From assembly GCF_040054535.1 (NCBI RefSeq), contig NC_090785.1:16494001-16558000 (forward strand): a DNA stretch of 64,000 bases, read 5' to 3'. Origin of the DNA: Antennarius striatus (Eukaryota > Chordata > Actinopteri > Lophiiformes > Antennariidae). Positions 1 through 12,907 of this stretch are shown here, in pieces. Every line of letters begins with the position of its first letter. Within the stretch, counting starts at the first letter, position 1. The notes under the pieces are model-generated. The model worked only from the letters and a program-made list of their open reading frames with translations. It was not told the origin of the DNA and searched no databases. The position numbers were made by a program, and so were the translations under genes.

Positions 1-2840
1 CCAGTGCTTCCGTGCGTGACATAGGGAACAGGAATGCTGTTTCTAATCATTTCCAGTGCAAAAAAGCCATTTAAAATTCATTGGATTTGGTGTTTTTTTA
101 ATTTAAATCTGTGTTAAAAAGGTCATACTTTATTATTAAAGGCAACGGGGATTACACATCGCCTGATGGGACCTACGCGGTCTGTTCCTTGATTGTTTTT
201 GGTTGCCTTGGAGAAATGACTCTTCTGAAGTTACTGTTGTTGAAGCAAGTTGTCCAGAGTTTACATGAAGCCAAACACCAGCAGGCATTGACGATGCAGA
301 CTGCAATCCTTTCTGACTGCCGTATTCCACCCCCTTCTCTGTGATGCTCACACACAAACACACACTGCAGACAGGGTTTTAAAACCTCTTTAATCATGAG
401 CTCAAGTGAATATATCAACCCCTGCAGCTTGACTTGAATTCTACCGTCGCGCAATAAAGTGGCCCAGATAGTTGCTCATCTAACAACTTCTACATTTTGG
501 TTCACATTATATGTGAATGTACTAGGACTTGGTAATAAATTCTGCTTATATATTTGACATTGTGAATCTCGAAAAGATCTTCATTGACTGTCAATGCACT
601 TTCCAATAAATATTTAGTTTGCTACCCTTGTAAATAAATAGAGTGCAGCTTAGCTAATTGCGTCTCCCTGGGCATCCAACAAATTAACCCAGAGCCCAAA
701 AAAGTTTAACTTTTCAAACAAAATTCGAGTGAATAAACCTTGATTTAAACAGGTTGTGGATCAGTAGAACAACATTAAACCGTTATGGGTTAGGAAATAC
801 TGTTCTCGCAGTGATAAATTACAATAAAACATGAACTTATTGTCAGGTATCTTTTAAGTACAGATGCATTTAAGTACAAGGATGTGTCGCTCCTCAGTGC
901 AGGTGGATGCCGTGCAAAACTGACATGACACACACCTCAAATAAACCCCTCGTCAGTACTCAAAGGCAATCACACCGCCCCCATATAGTGGTAGCAGTAA
1001 AAATAGTGTTATGGACTCTAGAGCAGCTTTGCTGTTTAAATGTGGCATTTATAATGCAGGGACGCAAAAATGGCTCTCTCTGACCAAGTAGTGCTCTGTA
1101 ACTATTGCGTCATCTTTTTACTACTTGCACAGTCTACTTGAAATTACAATGGAGTTCCTCATTATGCAAATAATGTCACATTTGTCTCATTGACGGTGAA
1201 CATGCCAATGATGTGTGCCTTGTTTGTGATTAATGCCAGAACACTGCCATACACCAATCACCTTTAAAACATGTTTCCTGCAGCTCTCACACTCCTTCCC
1301 TTCATCCTCTCCTCCTGCCCTTTTCCTCCTCGTCTTTGTGAAATCAACAAGTCCACTAATCACCATCCCCCAATTATATCTGACAGAAAACTGCAAATCA
1401 ATAAATAGTGTCTGCTACCCTTTCAGAATGCTGATGATATGAGTATGAATCATTTTGAAATGCACCATTTATTATCTCCAGTAACTTTGTCCAGATATTT
1501 ATCTCCTGTCCAGCTCCTCCAAACCTATAATTTAGCTACAGACCTAAGCCAAAGTCTGAGGTATGTCTAGGTGTAAACGCTCCAAATGGAACACTGAAAT
1601 CTTGCAGTGCTATATTGCTTCTGCTGTTTTCTCCAAGTCATTTTACTTGTCCCTCAGGCCATAGCTCCAGCTTGCATGTCAGAGATCCAGCAATTTGTGC
1701 CTGGACACACCTTAGAGATGTAAGGAGAAGAATTTATGGAAATAATATGCATTAAAATATGAGAAAGGAGCCAAAGTCAGTGTAGGCAGCTGTCATTGGT
1801 AGTGATTCAGAGGTCTATGAGGCCTCTCACTTTGTTCCTAAATTATTCATGCAATCTGTCAATGCTGCTGTCTAGGCAGCCTCCTCTTTTAATGTGTTCA
1901 GTCACAACAGAAATCCTGTGTGCGATGTGCAGTGCTATAATCTGCAAATCCCTCATAAGAGACACATACCAAACTCACAAAACTCCACCACCTCCTCCTG
2001 TGTGTGAGTGCGTAACCCTTCTGTCACAGCTACATACACATACATACATGATGGAATACGCTCTCACTGATTGTAAAATCATTATGCCTCTTAGTTGTGT
2101 CATTTAAAGTCTTTTTGAGCATTTTCACATGTGGTTATATATGCAAAATAGAAATAAAAGTGCACAACTGCAGACACCACATAGATGGGCTCACAGGGAA
2201 AAAAAAAACAGACTACCCGCCTCCTCTTTCGCTCTCATCCCAGTGTGGGGTACCTTCGCTGCAGTTCTACATCTTTTTGTGGGGGACTATAAAAGACAGA
2301 TACATTCCTTAGATGTTGAAAAATATACATTATTGAAGATCTCCCTGAAAGAGTTCCACACATCATGATAAAAATCTTAATATTAAAAAAAATGAAAGAT
2401 AAACTTTCTTCACTGCAGACACCTGTGGGGACATCTAATGAAGTACATCCAGGCCTCTAACTTTGTGTCTTTCATTGATGGGTCTGTACACCTTAAAGAC
2501 ATATAAGACAATCAGTCAGAGTGATCCAAACCATTATCATCTGTCACACATTAAGGATGACCACAATTTTTTTTTTTAAATATACAGTAAGAGGCTTGAA
2601 AACTTTCCTGAAACTTTTGAATTTAATGGGATAGTTTTGGTGTCCCATTGGGGTATTTTTAGCATTTTAATCAAGTCCAATCAAGCCTCATTGCAAACCA
2701 TAAGTGCCTATTTAAAGTTTCTCTCCTGGAATTGATTAAAACCTTCAAAACTCATTCATCAAAATCTCTGTTCATTAAAAATCCCATATTTTTCCTTGCC
2801 TTAAATGTAAGTGCACACCTTTACTGTTTAAGATCCATAT
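1..2840. other. gene-free intergenic stretch
   Basis: I see no convincing exon in this stretch on either strand. The open frames are short, unrelated to any family I recognise, and not flanked by coherent splice sites. The sequence is AT-rich with short homopolymer runs near 2200 and 2567. It ends in the LINE relic that begins at about 2.84 kb. Confidence 0.6.
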
Positions 2841-2898
2841 GAACACGTTAAACTTGACTTTGATGAGGGGGCTCAACCAATAGCAATCAAACTAAAAC

Positions 2899-2929
2899 TT
2901 TCTTTCGTTCTTTCTTTCTTTCTTTCTTG
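2899..2929. repeat. (CTTT)n microsatellite
   Basis: A short CTTT tandem run with one CGTT interruption, lying at the 5' edge of the Tx1-like LINE relic. Confidence 0.85.
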
Positions 2930-4140
2930 AGAAGAGGAAGGAGTGTGTGACGTCTTTGCATATCTATTCACTATAATTTTGGCTTTTTTATATATTTGTA
3001 CACACTTTTGTATACCATAATTTAACTACTGTTATATGTTGGGAGTTTGCGAGAGGAATGGACTAGAGTGTGGCGCCTTTGCATGTTTGTTCATTCTGGG
3101 GGGGTTTTCTTTTTTGTATGTGTATTCACATTTATTGACAGTTACATCGCAGTTACGTTCGGGAGTTTGTGGTGCTTTTGTGGAGATTCAGAGAATATAT
3201 GGCAGCCCCGAGATGGGCAGCTGTAGAGGAAAAAGCGGTGCTGGAACAGCTAACACGCCTACACGGTATCAGGCTGGTACCGGTTAAAGGTGATCATATC
3301 GAAAGCACCGCCGTACCTCAGCGATGAGGCTCTGGGGAGACATGGTCGGCTCCTGAGTCCTTTAAATACGTTCCCGGTCAGCAGTACCACTCAGGCATGT
3401 TAGGCCTTCCAGAGGCAAGATATGATGATCCCTAATAAGATCAATAATGAGCTGAACATCACGCTCATGTTTAAAATTGAATACTGTGATTACAAGGTTT
3501 ATGCCACCAGTCAGAGCATGAAATTTTTACGCCACTGTCCAGAGGGAGAGGGTTAGCGCCGGCCGTCAGCTGCCGTGGGGCAGGCGGCTGCGACTGCGGG
3601 GCAGGCCGAGGCTGCTATGCAGCCGGCTGCTGAGGTTGTCGCGGTGCCGGTGGTTGCAGCTTCTTATGTGACTGTGGCAGCCTTCTGTGCTGCGGCCCAG
3701 GCTCCAAGGCTGCGGCCTTGTGGGTTTCCCACTCCATTCCCCGCTGGGTCGCCGACTGCTGACCCCGAGCCGCGGAATAACACACAGGATACAGGTGATA
3801 GCACAAAGGTTAAACAGCCGGTAGCCGCAGTCTCTGTGGTGGCTTCCAATGCTACTGTGCTCATTTCACAATCACAGCCTTGTGAGATTCCAACTCAATC
3901 CCCCGCTGAATCACCAGCCATCAATCACAATATGAATTGTAAAAATAAAACAATTCCTGCAAGACACCAAAAGTTCGAGGGCCAAAGTAGAAAATTTCTT
4001 TCCTGACCTCAACATGTTTCTTGATAGCATTATTTTAAAAATCCAGAAGGAATTGATCAACCACTTTTTACAGGCAAAGAGGTTTTTAGGTTGAAGAAAC
4101 TAATGGCAAAAGTAAAGAGAGAGATTGTGGAGGACAATTA
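2930..4140 (+). pseudogene. Tx1-like LINE, decayed ORF1 portion
   Basis: This is a relic of a Tx1-clade (L1-group) non-LTR retrotransposon. Around 3300-3340 a reading frame gives a PPYLSDEALGRH-type segment. Around 3420-3550 another gives ELNITLMFKIEYCDYKVYA followed by SMKFLRHCPEGE. This matches my memory of the Tx1 ORF1 RRM-like region leading into a CCHC zinc knuckle, here with key Cys residues lost. The open frame at 3575-4006 (143 codons) continues as a Pro/Ala-rich segment with an internal duplication of a PC-x-x-PT-x-x-PA-x-SP pattern. Frames shift repeatedly, so it is not functional. The pogo-like element at 4141-4714 interrupts it, and an endonuclease fragment follows. The clade call rests on pattern memory and was not searched. 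Confidence 0.6.
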
Positions 4141-4714
4141 CCGTATTGGCCCGAATATAAGACGGTGTTTTTTTGCATTGAAATAAGACTGAAAAAGTGG
4201 GGGTCGTCTTACATTCGGGGTCTAGACATTATAGCCATTCACAACGTTAGATGGCGCCAGATATCTTTAAAGCAAATGCTGAACTTAATTCCCCAGGCCA
4301 AAGGGAACCCCTGTCACGAAGAAGAAAAATAAAAATAGCGGTAGCACGAAGAAGAAAAATAAAAATAGCGGTAAGAAAGAAAAGAGAAGAAAATAAGAGA
4401 AGAGATAACAGAAAATGGAGAAACGTAGTGACAATCTGGAGAAAAGTGGGTCGGAGATCGGCCAGGTTAACCGGCAGCTGAGGAGAAGCTATGATGCAAA
4501 CTTCAAGATGATGGTGATAAATGAGGCAGTCTTCAAATAATTGCAAAGCGGCTGTGAAATGTGGTGTCACAAAGTGTAATGTACGGACATGTACTGTAAT
4601 TATTTTCTGTGTAAAAATTAAATTTGGTGTTCAAAAAGACCCTTTCAAACTTGAGTCTTGAAAAAGAGGGGGTCGTCTTATAATCAGGGTTGTCTTATAT
4701 TGGGGCCAATACGG
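4141..4714 (+). mobile_element. pogo/Tigger-like non-autonomous DNA transposon, copy A
   Basis: A 574-bp element bounded by TA on both sides (4139-4140 and 4715-4716) with inverted ends: CCGTATTGGCCCGAATATAA on the left and its imperfect complement ending CCAATACGG on the right. Inside, on the plus strand at about 4480-4545, is a remnant reading RRSYDANFKMMVINEAVFK followed by a stop. This resembles the N-terminal helix-turn-helix DNA-binding part of fish pogo-family transposases. The rest of the transposase is absent. A TA target site and a pogo-like N-terminus agree with the Tc1/mariner-pogo superfamily. It is inserted in the Tx1 LINE relic and is therefore younger than it. The tandem segment at 4317-4372 duplicates a short AGAAAAATAAAAATAGCGGT-type unit. 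Confidence 0.7.
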
Positions 4715-4716
4715 TA

Positions 4717-4965
4717 GTTGGTTGTTTTTTGGGGGGGTTTTGTCTGCTTTTTTTTAAGTACTTTGAATGTGAATAGAGCAGGGGACTTGGAGGCAAGAGC
4801 CTCTGTTTTTAGTTTTATAAATGCTAAAAAGTTAGATGTTTTCTTTGTTCAGGAAATACACAGTACTGTTGAAAATCCTAAAATTGTTTGTTTTGAATCT
4901 CTTTTGGATTTTGTGTCAACATGATTATCTTGTAATTTGGCTTTTATGAATAAATGTGATTTTTA
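4717..4965 (+). pseudogene. Tx1-like LINE, endonuclease N-terminal fragment and 3' tail
   Basis: Downstream of the pogo-like insertion, the frame at about 4755-4920 reads LNVNRAGDLEARASVFSF, then INAKKLDVFFVQEIHSTVEN. This is the start of an apurinic-type endonuclease domain of a Tx1-like ORF2 (the VFFVQEIHS block corresponds to the catalytic QE-x-H motif). The sequence then passes directly into what looks like an element 3' end (LAFMNKCDF-like frame near 4935-4965). The rest of ORF2, including reverse transcriptase, is deleted. It belongs to the same insertion as 2930-4140. Confidence 0.6.
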
Positions 4966-5334
4966 AAATCAAATCTTTCTTTTGTTCTCTTAATTTCTTT
5001 CCCTCTTTCTGTCTTTCTGTCTTTCTTTCTTCTGTCTTTATGTTAAATCAAACTCTCCTTCCTAGCTGAACTATAAATGTGTTCACCTCCACAGCTTGGG
5101 CTTCTGCTGTTGCTACTCAGGCTTCACCTTATCTTCCAGGAACACGTTTGCTTTGCAACAAACTTAAATCCTAAACTCACCAGAGGTGAGTCCAGCTCTC
5201 CCATGAGGACACTATGATGACTTGCCGCTGGGAAAATGATGGCCACTAGGTGATGAGATGAAATAAAGAGATATCATGGCATTTGTTGGAATATTTGACA
5301 AGTATATGAACTGGTCCCTGAGTCTCTCTATCCT

Positions 5335-5355
5335 TTGTTGTTGTTGTTGTTGTTG
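5335..5355. repeat. (TTG)n microsatellite
   Basis: Seven TTG units in tandem. Confidence 0.8.
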
Positions 5356-5984
5356 CAGAACTCTTTCCAGCACTGACTTCTTCTGAGTCATCTCACATTC
5401 CTTCAGTTACCCATTTCTTTCATCATCTTTTTTTGGATCATTACCCTCAGCATTGTATTGGAACGAATAGACATCATCTTTCACACAGTCTTTCATTATT
5501 CAGATGGTAGCTCAATAGTTATTTCTCCCATATGTCTCCTAGCTTCCTGTCATCTGTTCATGTAAGCCAAATGCCTCTTGGCTTCTCAATAGAGAGCTTG
5601 GTCTGACTTGTTCTCTGCTATTTTGCACCACATGAATCAAAAGCTTTTGCCACTGCAGTTTCCAACTTTTGAAGACAGCAGCAGTAAATATATTTGACGG
5701 TGATTGGTTTATTTTAATTTAATATCTTCAGGTAGCAATCTTTATTTTATCATATTTTGGCTACTTGACGGCAGAGCATTAGAGCAAGCTGCCAACCAAC
5801 GCACAGTTGATATGACTAATGTCAGTGGAACATCACCTTCATACACACCCAGCAGACACACAGTGGCATACAGCATTCATATGGGGGGTTGTTTTTCTCA
5901 CCGGTAAAATTTTTAATTAATAAAAAATAAAATCTCCATATTCTTAAAATCAATCTATGTTTCACAGTACAGATGTTTACAGAT

Positions 5985-6290
5985 ATGTACAGTAAGGCCT
6001 CTCGTATTTGCGCTTCAAGATGCCCGGCTTCATTTAGTAGGTGGTCACGTGATAATGTGACCACCATCCATGTGTGCATTGCGTTCTGACACTCACGGAA
6101 CACAGTGCGCCACAGTCTATCAGAGTGAGGGAAAAGGTAATATAGATAGAAGGTGGTTTAATATCAGTATGGGGAGGGTCCATAAATGTGTGACTTACCA
6201 TAAATGATAGTTTGTCGCTATATCATGGAATTTGGTTTTTTGCAGGTGGTCCTAGAAAGCATTAACCGCGAAAAAAGATGGAATTACTGA
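5985..6290. mobile_element. possible degraded MITE-like element
   Basis: The left edge resembles the CAGTAAGGCCTCTCGTATTTG ends common in fish pogo-type MITEs. Near 6255-6290 a GCATTAACCGCGAAAA...TTACTG stretch resembles the complementary end. The match between the ends is weak and no clear target duplication was found. Confidence 0.3.
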
Positions 6291-7398
6291 ATATCTTCTG
6301 ATTTCATTAAATGTGTATCTAGGTGCATTTTCACAAATCTTATAGATACAGACAAGACATACTTGTAACTTTCTAACCATAGCCTCCCCCCACTGGCGTG
6401 ATATTGGTTGTTGACTCATCACTGCCCTCTTACAGACGTATAAATATATAATGTGGGTATTACAATAATCATAACACCATTTGAACTGGAGAAATCTATT
6501 TTTGAATGTAATTAGAAAAGAAGCAGACAAGCTGCTTGGCTGCTGCTACAATGAGCAAATCACTAATTGTGTGTGTGTCAGATGTCGTCAAGCAGATTAT
6601 ACACAGTTACATTAGGACACGGTTATCTAACTCAATGAGAATGAACCAAATCAATTGCAATGGAAACATGCTGGTTCTGCAATGCTGAAAAATTAACCTC
6701 TTTCTCTGGCGGTGTCAGATGTTCTGTTTCAGTTTGTTCAAACTATTCACATATTCAAAGTTTTGAAAAGTTGTCTTCTTATTGAAAGACTGGTTTCACT
6801 TCCTGGCTCCTCAAAGATGTTCAAGAAACTGAAACCCACATTGGTTCCAGTGGGTGTTCCACAGATGTGTAATTGATTGTGTGAATGCTTACTGCTCCTC
6901 ATGGGCAAGTATCAATTCCATGCTGCTGACAGCACTATGTGAATGTGTGTATCCTGCCTGTTTTGCAAAAATGAGTGGCTTTGAGTGGCTGGTGTCAGGG
7001 TTGAGACCAGAACTCTGTGGTCCTCAGATACCTGAACAGCATGTTTGTTTATTCAAAAAAACAGGACTAGAAGGTTTCTTGAACAGACCAAATGAAATGA
7101 ATCATAAACTGCAGAGAGTTCATTCAATGGCATGATAACTTACTAAGAGAAAGTCCAATCATTGAAGATCAAAGAGTCTATAATGTATATAAAATGATTA
7201 CTTGATGATGATATCTAAATACTGGTCAGACTAGAAGACTGGTCAGACTGCTTCATACCTATTAACATTTGTCTGTCACGTTGAACCAGCATGTCATTAT
7301 TCTATCCCATATAAAGAATCCAAAAAGCGAATGTACACAGTGGTGGACTCCTGTCTGTTCAGTGGTCAAGACTGGCCCGTGTATCATAAAGACTAGTA

Positions 7399-7917
7399 CC
7401 GTATTGGCTTGAATATAAGACGACCCTGATTATAAGACAACCCACAGTGCTGAACCTCTTTTTCAAGACTCAAGTTAGAAAAACAGACTTTTTGAACACC
7501 AAATGTAATTTTTATACAGAAAATAATTACAGTACATCTGAAACAAATGATTACAACAATATATTCAATATATTCGATCACATTGCAATTATTTGAAGAC
7601 TGCCTCATTTATCACCATCATCTTGAAGTTTGCATCATAACTTCTCCTCAGCCGCCGGTTAACCTGGCTGATCTCCGACCCACTTTTCTCCAGATTGTCA
7701 CTAAGTTTCTCCATTTTCTGTTATCTCTTCTCTTATTTTCTTCTCTTTTCTTTCTTACCGCTATTTTTATTTTTCTTCTTCATCACAGGGGTTCCCTTTG
7801 GCCTGGGGAATTAAGTTCAGCATTTGCTTTAATGATATCTGGCGCCATCTAGCATTGTGAATGGGTATAATGTCTAGACCCCGAATGTAAGACGACCCCC
7901 ACTTTTCCAGTCTTATG
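7399..7917 (-). mobile_element. pogo/Tigger-like non-autonomous DNA transposon, copy B (truncated)
   Basis: A second copy of the element at 4141-4714, in opposite orientation. It begins after TA (7397-7398) with CCGTATTGGCTTGAATATAA. It carries the same internal blocks in reverse, including the complement of the transposase DNA-binding remnant (about 7575-7670) and the GGCGCCATCTAGC block near 7842. Homology stops near 7917, so the terminal ~45 bp of the second inverted repeat is missing. Copy B has one AGAAAAATAAAAATAGCGGT unit where copy A has two. Confidence 0.7.
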
Positions 7918-9800
7918 GAAATAAAGGCTGCTGACTGTATGATGTTGGAACTAGATAAGTAAAATATAAAAAATGAAATCAAAGAACAAAACATAAAACT
8001 CACTTCTGTGAGTTGGAGTGAATGCTGCAGAGCCTGGGATTGCAATGACTAACCCACTCATGGCTCAGTGTGATTGCAGGGATAATGACATGGTGGGTAG
8101 ACTGTAGACTTTGAGAGGATGACACTGTTGTCAGGTTGTGGGTTGATGAACAAACTAATGCTTCATTTCATCAGAGCTTATGCTTACCGCTGTGGGCGAG
8201 GCTAAATGTGGAGCTCATTTTGGAACTGATAACTTCTGTCTTTATGTAGACATTGAATCTAATTTAATCTGACCATGAACTTACTTTCGAACATCAATTG
8301 TTTGAACGTGTAGATAAAGAGTCACAAATTCACACATCAAACTTTATTATCCATTTTTGATGTGGTTGAAATCATCTGTGCAACTGTGAGGACAAGCCCA
8401 CAGCCAGGTGTCTGTTTCAGCAGGTGGTAACTCTACGAGTCAGTAACGTGGCATCACGTCTCCTGCAGTGCCCCCCTCCTTACTTCCCGTTCTCCTGTCC
8501 TTCATCTCCCAGCAGGCAATTCTGCTTCATTTGTTTTTTAGATTTTTTTCCCTACAAAACATTAGTAGCACATTATAGGACACAGTGAAGCAGCTCCAGA
8601 GGTGCAGCAGTTCAGGGATTTCCTTGTGGATGTGCAAAGGGATAGGTAATCCATCTTTTTGACATGTCAAGCTGTCAGTCACTCAATGTGAAGGTCAACT
8701 TCTTTGGTGAGCCTCACAAATCCTAATTTTAAGGCTCGACTGATCATCTTTGAAAAGTGAAGTTTTCAGGCAAAAAAAAAGTTTTTGTAGTCTAAACCTG
8801 TGATGTTTTCCTTCCTTCCTTCTAGGACTTGATTTCTTGTTACTTTTTCTTACCTTAATCTTCCCTTTTTAAGCCTGTGTTTTGTTACATTAGTGAGTAG
8901 GGGGGTGGGGAGCATGAAACGAGATAATGGGAGTTTACATCTGATCACTTAACTCCTTTCATCAAAAAGGATTTTGAACAGGCACAGCGTGGCCAGCATA
9001 ACAGAGCTGCTGGGGTCTGACATTGGTCCAACTGCTAGGTGACTAACGTATACTGCTATATGAAGTGGGAAATCTCGTAAGTCTGAGATGACTGGATGGA
9101 AGCGTATATAATTATTCTTCTTGAAACAAGTTTTCAGAGACTGGTACTCTTTTTGTTTTCACTCAGAATCTCATTCTGGTCAGATGAACTTATTGACTTG
9201 CAAGTAAATGTGGCACTGAGAGACCAATGTGGGGGGTTTTCCCACTGAAATTGGGAGAGACAATGATTTTGAATCAGCCTTATGAATGTGAGCTCTGGAT
9301 TTTATTTAGATATAAAAACTGTTCTTCCATCATTAAGTTGTTGTTACACTCAGAAACACATTTTGTCATGTATAGCGACCTTTTCATGTGACATTACTAA
9401 TCTTTTTTTATTTATCTTTATCGAAGAAACCGCTAGGACAGATCAAGCTGACAAAAAATAGATATATGATGTTAAAGATTTTAGAAGCATGTAACTGAAA
9501 AACTAACATTTTGAACTTTGTTCAACAAAAATGTGAAAAAAGTGGTTCTTTCAGTCGAAAAGCATGAGCACATATTTGTCGGTATCTATAATTTTCTAGA
9601 AAACCTCTGACTGGAGTATTTATGATTCGTTTTTAACAGACGGCAGTGGCCAATATGTTTACCTTGACTCAAAGAGGCACTGTCACACAAGTGTACTCAT
9701 GGAGTTATCAACATATTCACACTTGAGAGGATTATACAAAGACGGAAACAATCAATATTTATCAGCTTCAGTCCCGTGGGAGAACGCACAGACACAAGCC

Positions 9801-9801
<1 letters not shown>

Positions 9802-9839
<38 letters not shown>
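9802..9839. repeat. (CA)n microsatellite
   Basis: About 19 CA dinucleotides in tandem. Confidence 0.95.
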
Positions 9840-9841
<2 letters not shown>

Positions 9842-11499
9842 AACTCTCTCGCTCACATGTCAACTTGAGCCGTTTCCTGCTATCTTCTTCACCTGTTTGC
9901 ACTGCTTTAACTGGAATCCTTGAATTAAGTCCCTGTGCCTTGTCTTTCATGCTGCACAGTAAAGAAAATGCTTTTTACCGCAGAATTATTTTTTTTCTGA
10001 TTGATGATCCTGCATTTGAAGGCTGGGTTTGTTCCTCCTTTATGACAACAGTCCTGTATCTACCCTCTACTATATGTGTCTCTGCAGCCTTCATGCTCTT
10101 GTGTATTTCAGAGGGCAGGAAATTGTATTTTAGTTCAGTTTAACTTTCCATAATTATAGAGGATTTCAGGTTTGAAGCACAATAGAGGGTATTTATACAA
10201 CAACAGTTCTTACCTAAATCAGTAACATTATGTTGCTGTTTAGCTTTATTACAGTTATCAGGACATTTTGGAGACCTAAAAACACAATGCTTTAGGTTAG
10301 ATTAGGTTCTAGAGTGTAATTTGTTTTAAAATGCCACTAGAACACGTGGTGCTTTTCTATGGTTGATTTTGAAAAGTCACACTGCCAGTTACTGGCTTGG
10401 TATACACATTACACCATTTAAAGCTGTTTTTGCATCCTCGTGTGTAAGGATTGCTGACTTAGCCTCATCCTGTTAACAAGGAATGTTTTTTTATGTGCAA
10501 ACCATTATGTAAACAGGGTTTTAGCACTTCTTACCTTGACTTCTGTAACTTTTTCAACTTTAATCCTAACTTAAAATTTAAAACTGGCTAAAATATCCTC
10601 TCTGTTGAAGATGTTCTTCATCTTCCTGTCCCTGTAAGGAAAACATGGTCCTCTTAACAGCAGAAATACAAGAAAACCACACTTACAAACATGCACAGAC
10701 GCACACATACACACACACACAGCCACTTTGCGATAACTCCTACAAAACGCCTGTCATCCTTACTCAGTCATACACAAGCAGCGAGTCAGCACAAGCCGAT
10801 GGATCAATTTAGTACAGAAAAGCTGTGGCATTCTTCAAATGTAATGGGCTTTGATGTCGACGCTGAGCTGCATTACAGAACCCAGTTGAAGCCAGTGAAA
10901 CCTCTTTTCATCTCCCTGCTTTCTATGCAGAGGACGTTGGCAGGAAGCGTGGCGCTCTTCTGCTGCACTGTTTTTTCATCTTATGTAAAGAGGAATTGGC
11001 TCGTGGCTTGAATAACTACAGCCACACATCCTCTTTTACTTTTGTTAATATGGGTTCTATATATAATTATGACTTGCACCCAGCTTGGTTCTTCCTGCCA
11101 GCCAAAATCTCACTTTTGACCCACTTGGATTGTTCACATGCTCATTTCTAGCCTTTATAAAATTTAGAGTCACTCTTATGAGATGTCTTTTGTTAATACA
11201 TCATGGTCCATCTGTGTAACTGTTTAATTTCTACAGCTCCAGACTGCACCCTGGTGGACATTTTGTTCATTGCCTGCGAATGAAGAACACTTTTTTCCTG
11301 ATTGGAAAGGTTCCTTCATATTACAGTATATTAATACTAGCGGGAACCCGTAGAAATTCAACGATAAAACAACAATGTCTGGCAGTTTTGTTTTTTTTCT
11401 TTGCTGTCACCAGAAAAAAACAAAACAAAACCCAGTGTACTTTTACTTATTTTAATTTTGAAAGACAAATTATCTTTCATTCAGCTGTGATAGCGTGTG

Positions 11500-11516
11500 C
11501 CCCCCCCCCCCCCCCC
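11500..11516. repeat. poly-C run
   Basis: Seventeen consecutive C residues followed by an A run. Confidence 0.9.
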
Positions 11517-12907
11517 AAAAAAGAAGATACTCTGTCTTACTTTAATTCGCAACAGATACCACCACTTTCTTTTTTATTTTTAATGTTACCTTATTCACCA
11601 AAAAGATGGTGCATTAAATTCAAATCACACAGACGCATCAGAAGATATCACGGAAATTTGTTTTGAAACACTTTATTCATAATAATAAATCGTTCTGGGG
11701 CAAGCAAATAACAAATAGTCAGATCAAGATGATTGGATGAATGAATACAAATTAGTCAACCATGAATTGCTTTAGTTTTTTGGGTGAATTTGTTTGTATT
11801 ATTAACATAGTTATGAAGGCAGAGATTCCAGAGAATGCATGCAAGTTGTAATACGGCCAACTGAGCACAGACTGCCGAATCGGCCGACATTTCCAAAGAG
11901 ATAGAACACATAGCAAGAACACACTACAGTGCAGCCTGTCACACACTTTGTTCAAGTGTAAGACTCATTCTTAGGGGAGATATCTGCCAAGAACAGGGTC
12001 ATTTATTATGCTCCGAGTTCTCTGTGAGAGACAATATGTATTCAGTGCAAATTATTCACTCACATTCTGCAACTATGGCTATTAGACATTGGCAAAGTTA
12101 TGAAGGAGTTCTCATTCCAATTGGATGAAAGCTCATTGCATTAGCAGCTCCGGTGCTGAACCTATTATAGATGATAGGTAACTTCACTTACAGGTGGATG
12201 TAAACTTGGGGTGTGCTACTATTTGTTTTACCATGTACATTGAAGGTTTGTCTGTTTACTGTGTTCGTACATTGTGTTTTTCAGAGTAACACTGCATGTT
12301 TAAGAAGTGAAAATATTGAGAAAGAAAAACACAGATACCGCAGTTGCCCACAATATATTTTGTGATGCAGAAACTTTATATTTTCTTACACATGTCAGAC
12401 AGACAGTGAATTTCACCTCAGCAGCCATAAACCCTTTGTTTACCACTAAGTCTTATGAGGCAGTTTGGTCAAAAAAATAATGTATGAGAATCTCTGTATG
12501 AGAGTCCCTTTTTCTGCTAAATGGTAATGTCTGTTAGCAAGAAACTGACCTTTTGTATTGCATTCTATCTTTCAATGAAATCAGTGCAACCACTTTAGAA
12601 AGAGTGCTGTCATTACCCAAACGCAATCCCAGGTTGCTTCTAAGCAAAATTCACAACAGAAGTAGATTAAACCATTTTAAAATGGTAACAGCGGTGATTG
12701 CTCTAAATCTAAAGTAAAGGGTTAGTTCCTGTGTCAGAATTCAGTGCTTGTGTATCAGATGGTATTTAACCAGTTTTTTAGTGGGATGCACATGTGTACA
12801 TATCTCATGAGCACCGACCTTGATCTTGAAGGAAAATATAATCAAATTTATTCTCAGGTTTTGTATTTACTTTGTATTTCACCTAATAATGATATAGCTA
12901 AATACAT

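Larger units (their letters stand above)
7918..12900. other. gene-free stretch
   Basis: No exon-like structure was recognised. The stretch contains small simple repeats (9802-9839 CA, about 10697-10723 CA, 11500-11516 C17) and otherwise unremarkable AT-rich sequence. The longer open frames here are either CA-repeat translations or low-complexity. Confidence 0.55.

Noticed and set aside
3575-4006. 143-codon Ala/Pro-rich frame as a novel gene
   Set aside because: It sits between Tx1 ORF1 and endonuclease remnants in the same orientation and is best explained as part of the LINE relic.
4247-4570. Open frames on both strands within the pogo-like element
   Set aside because: They include Lys/Arg-rich or Leu/Phe-rich low-complexity from AT-rich repeats. 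The real signal is only the short HTH remnant.
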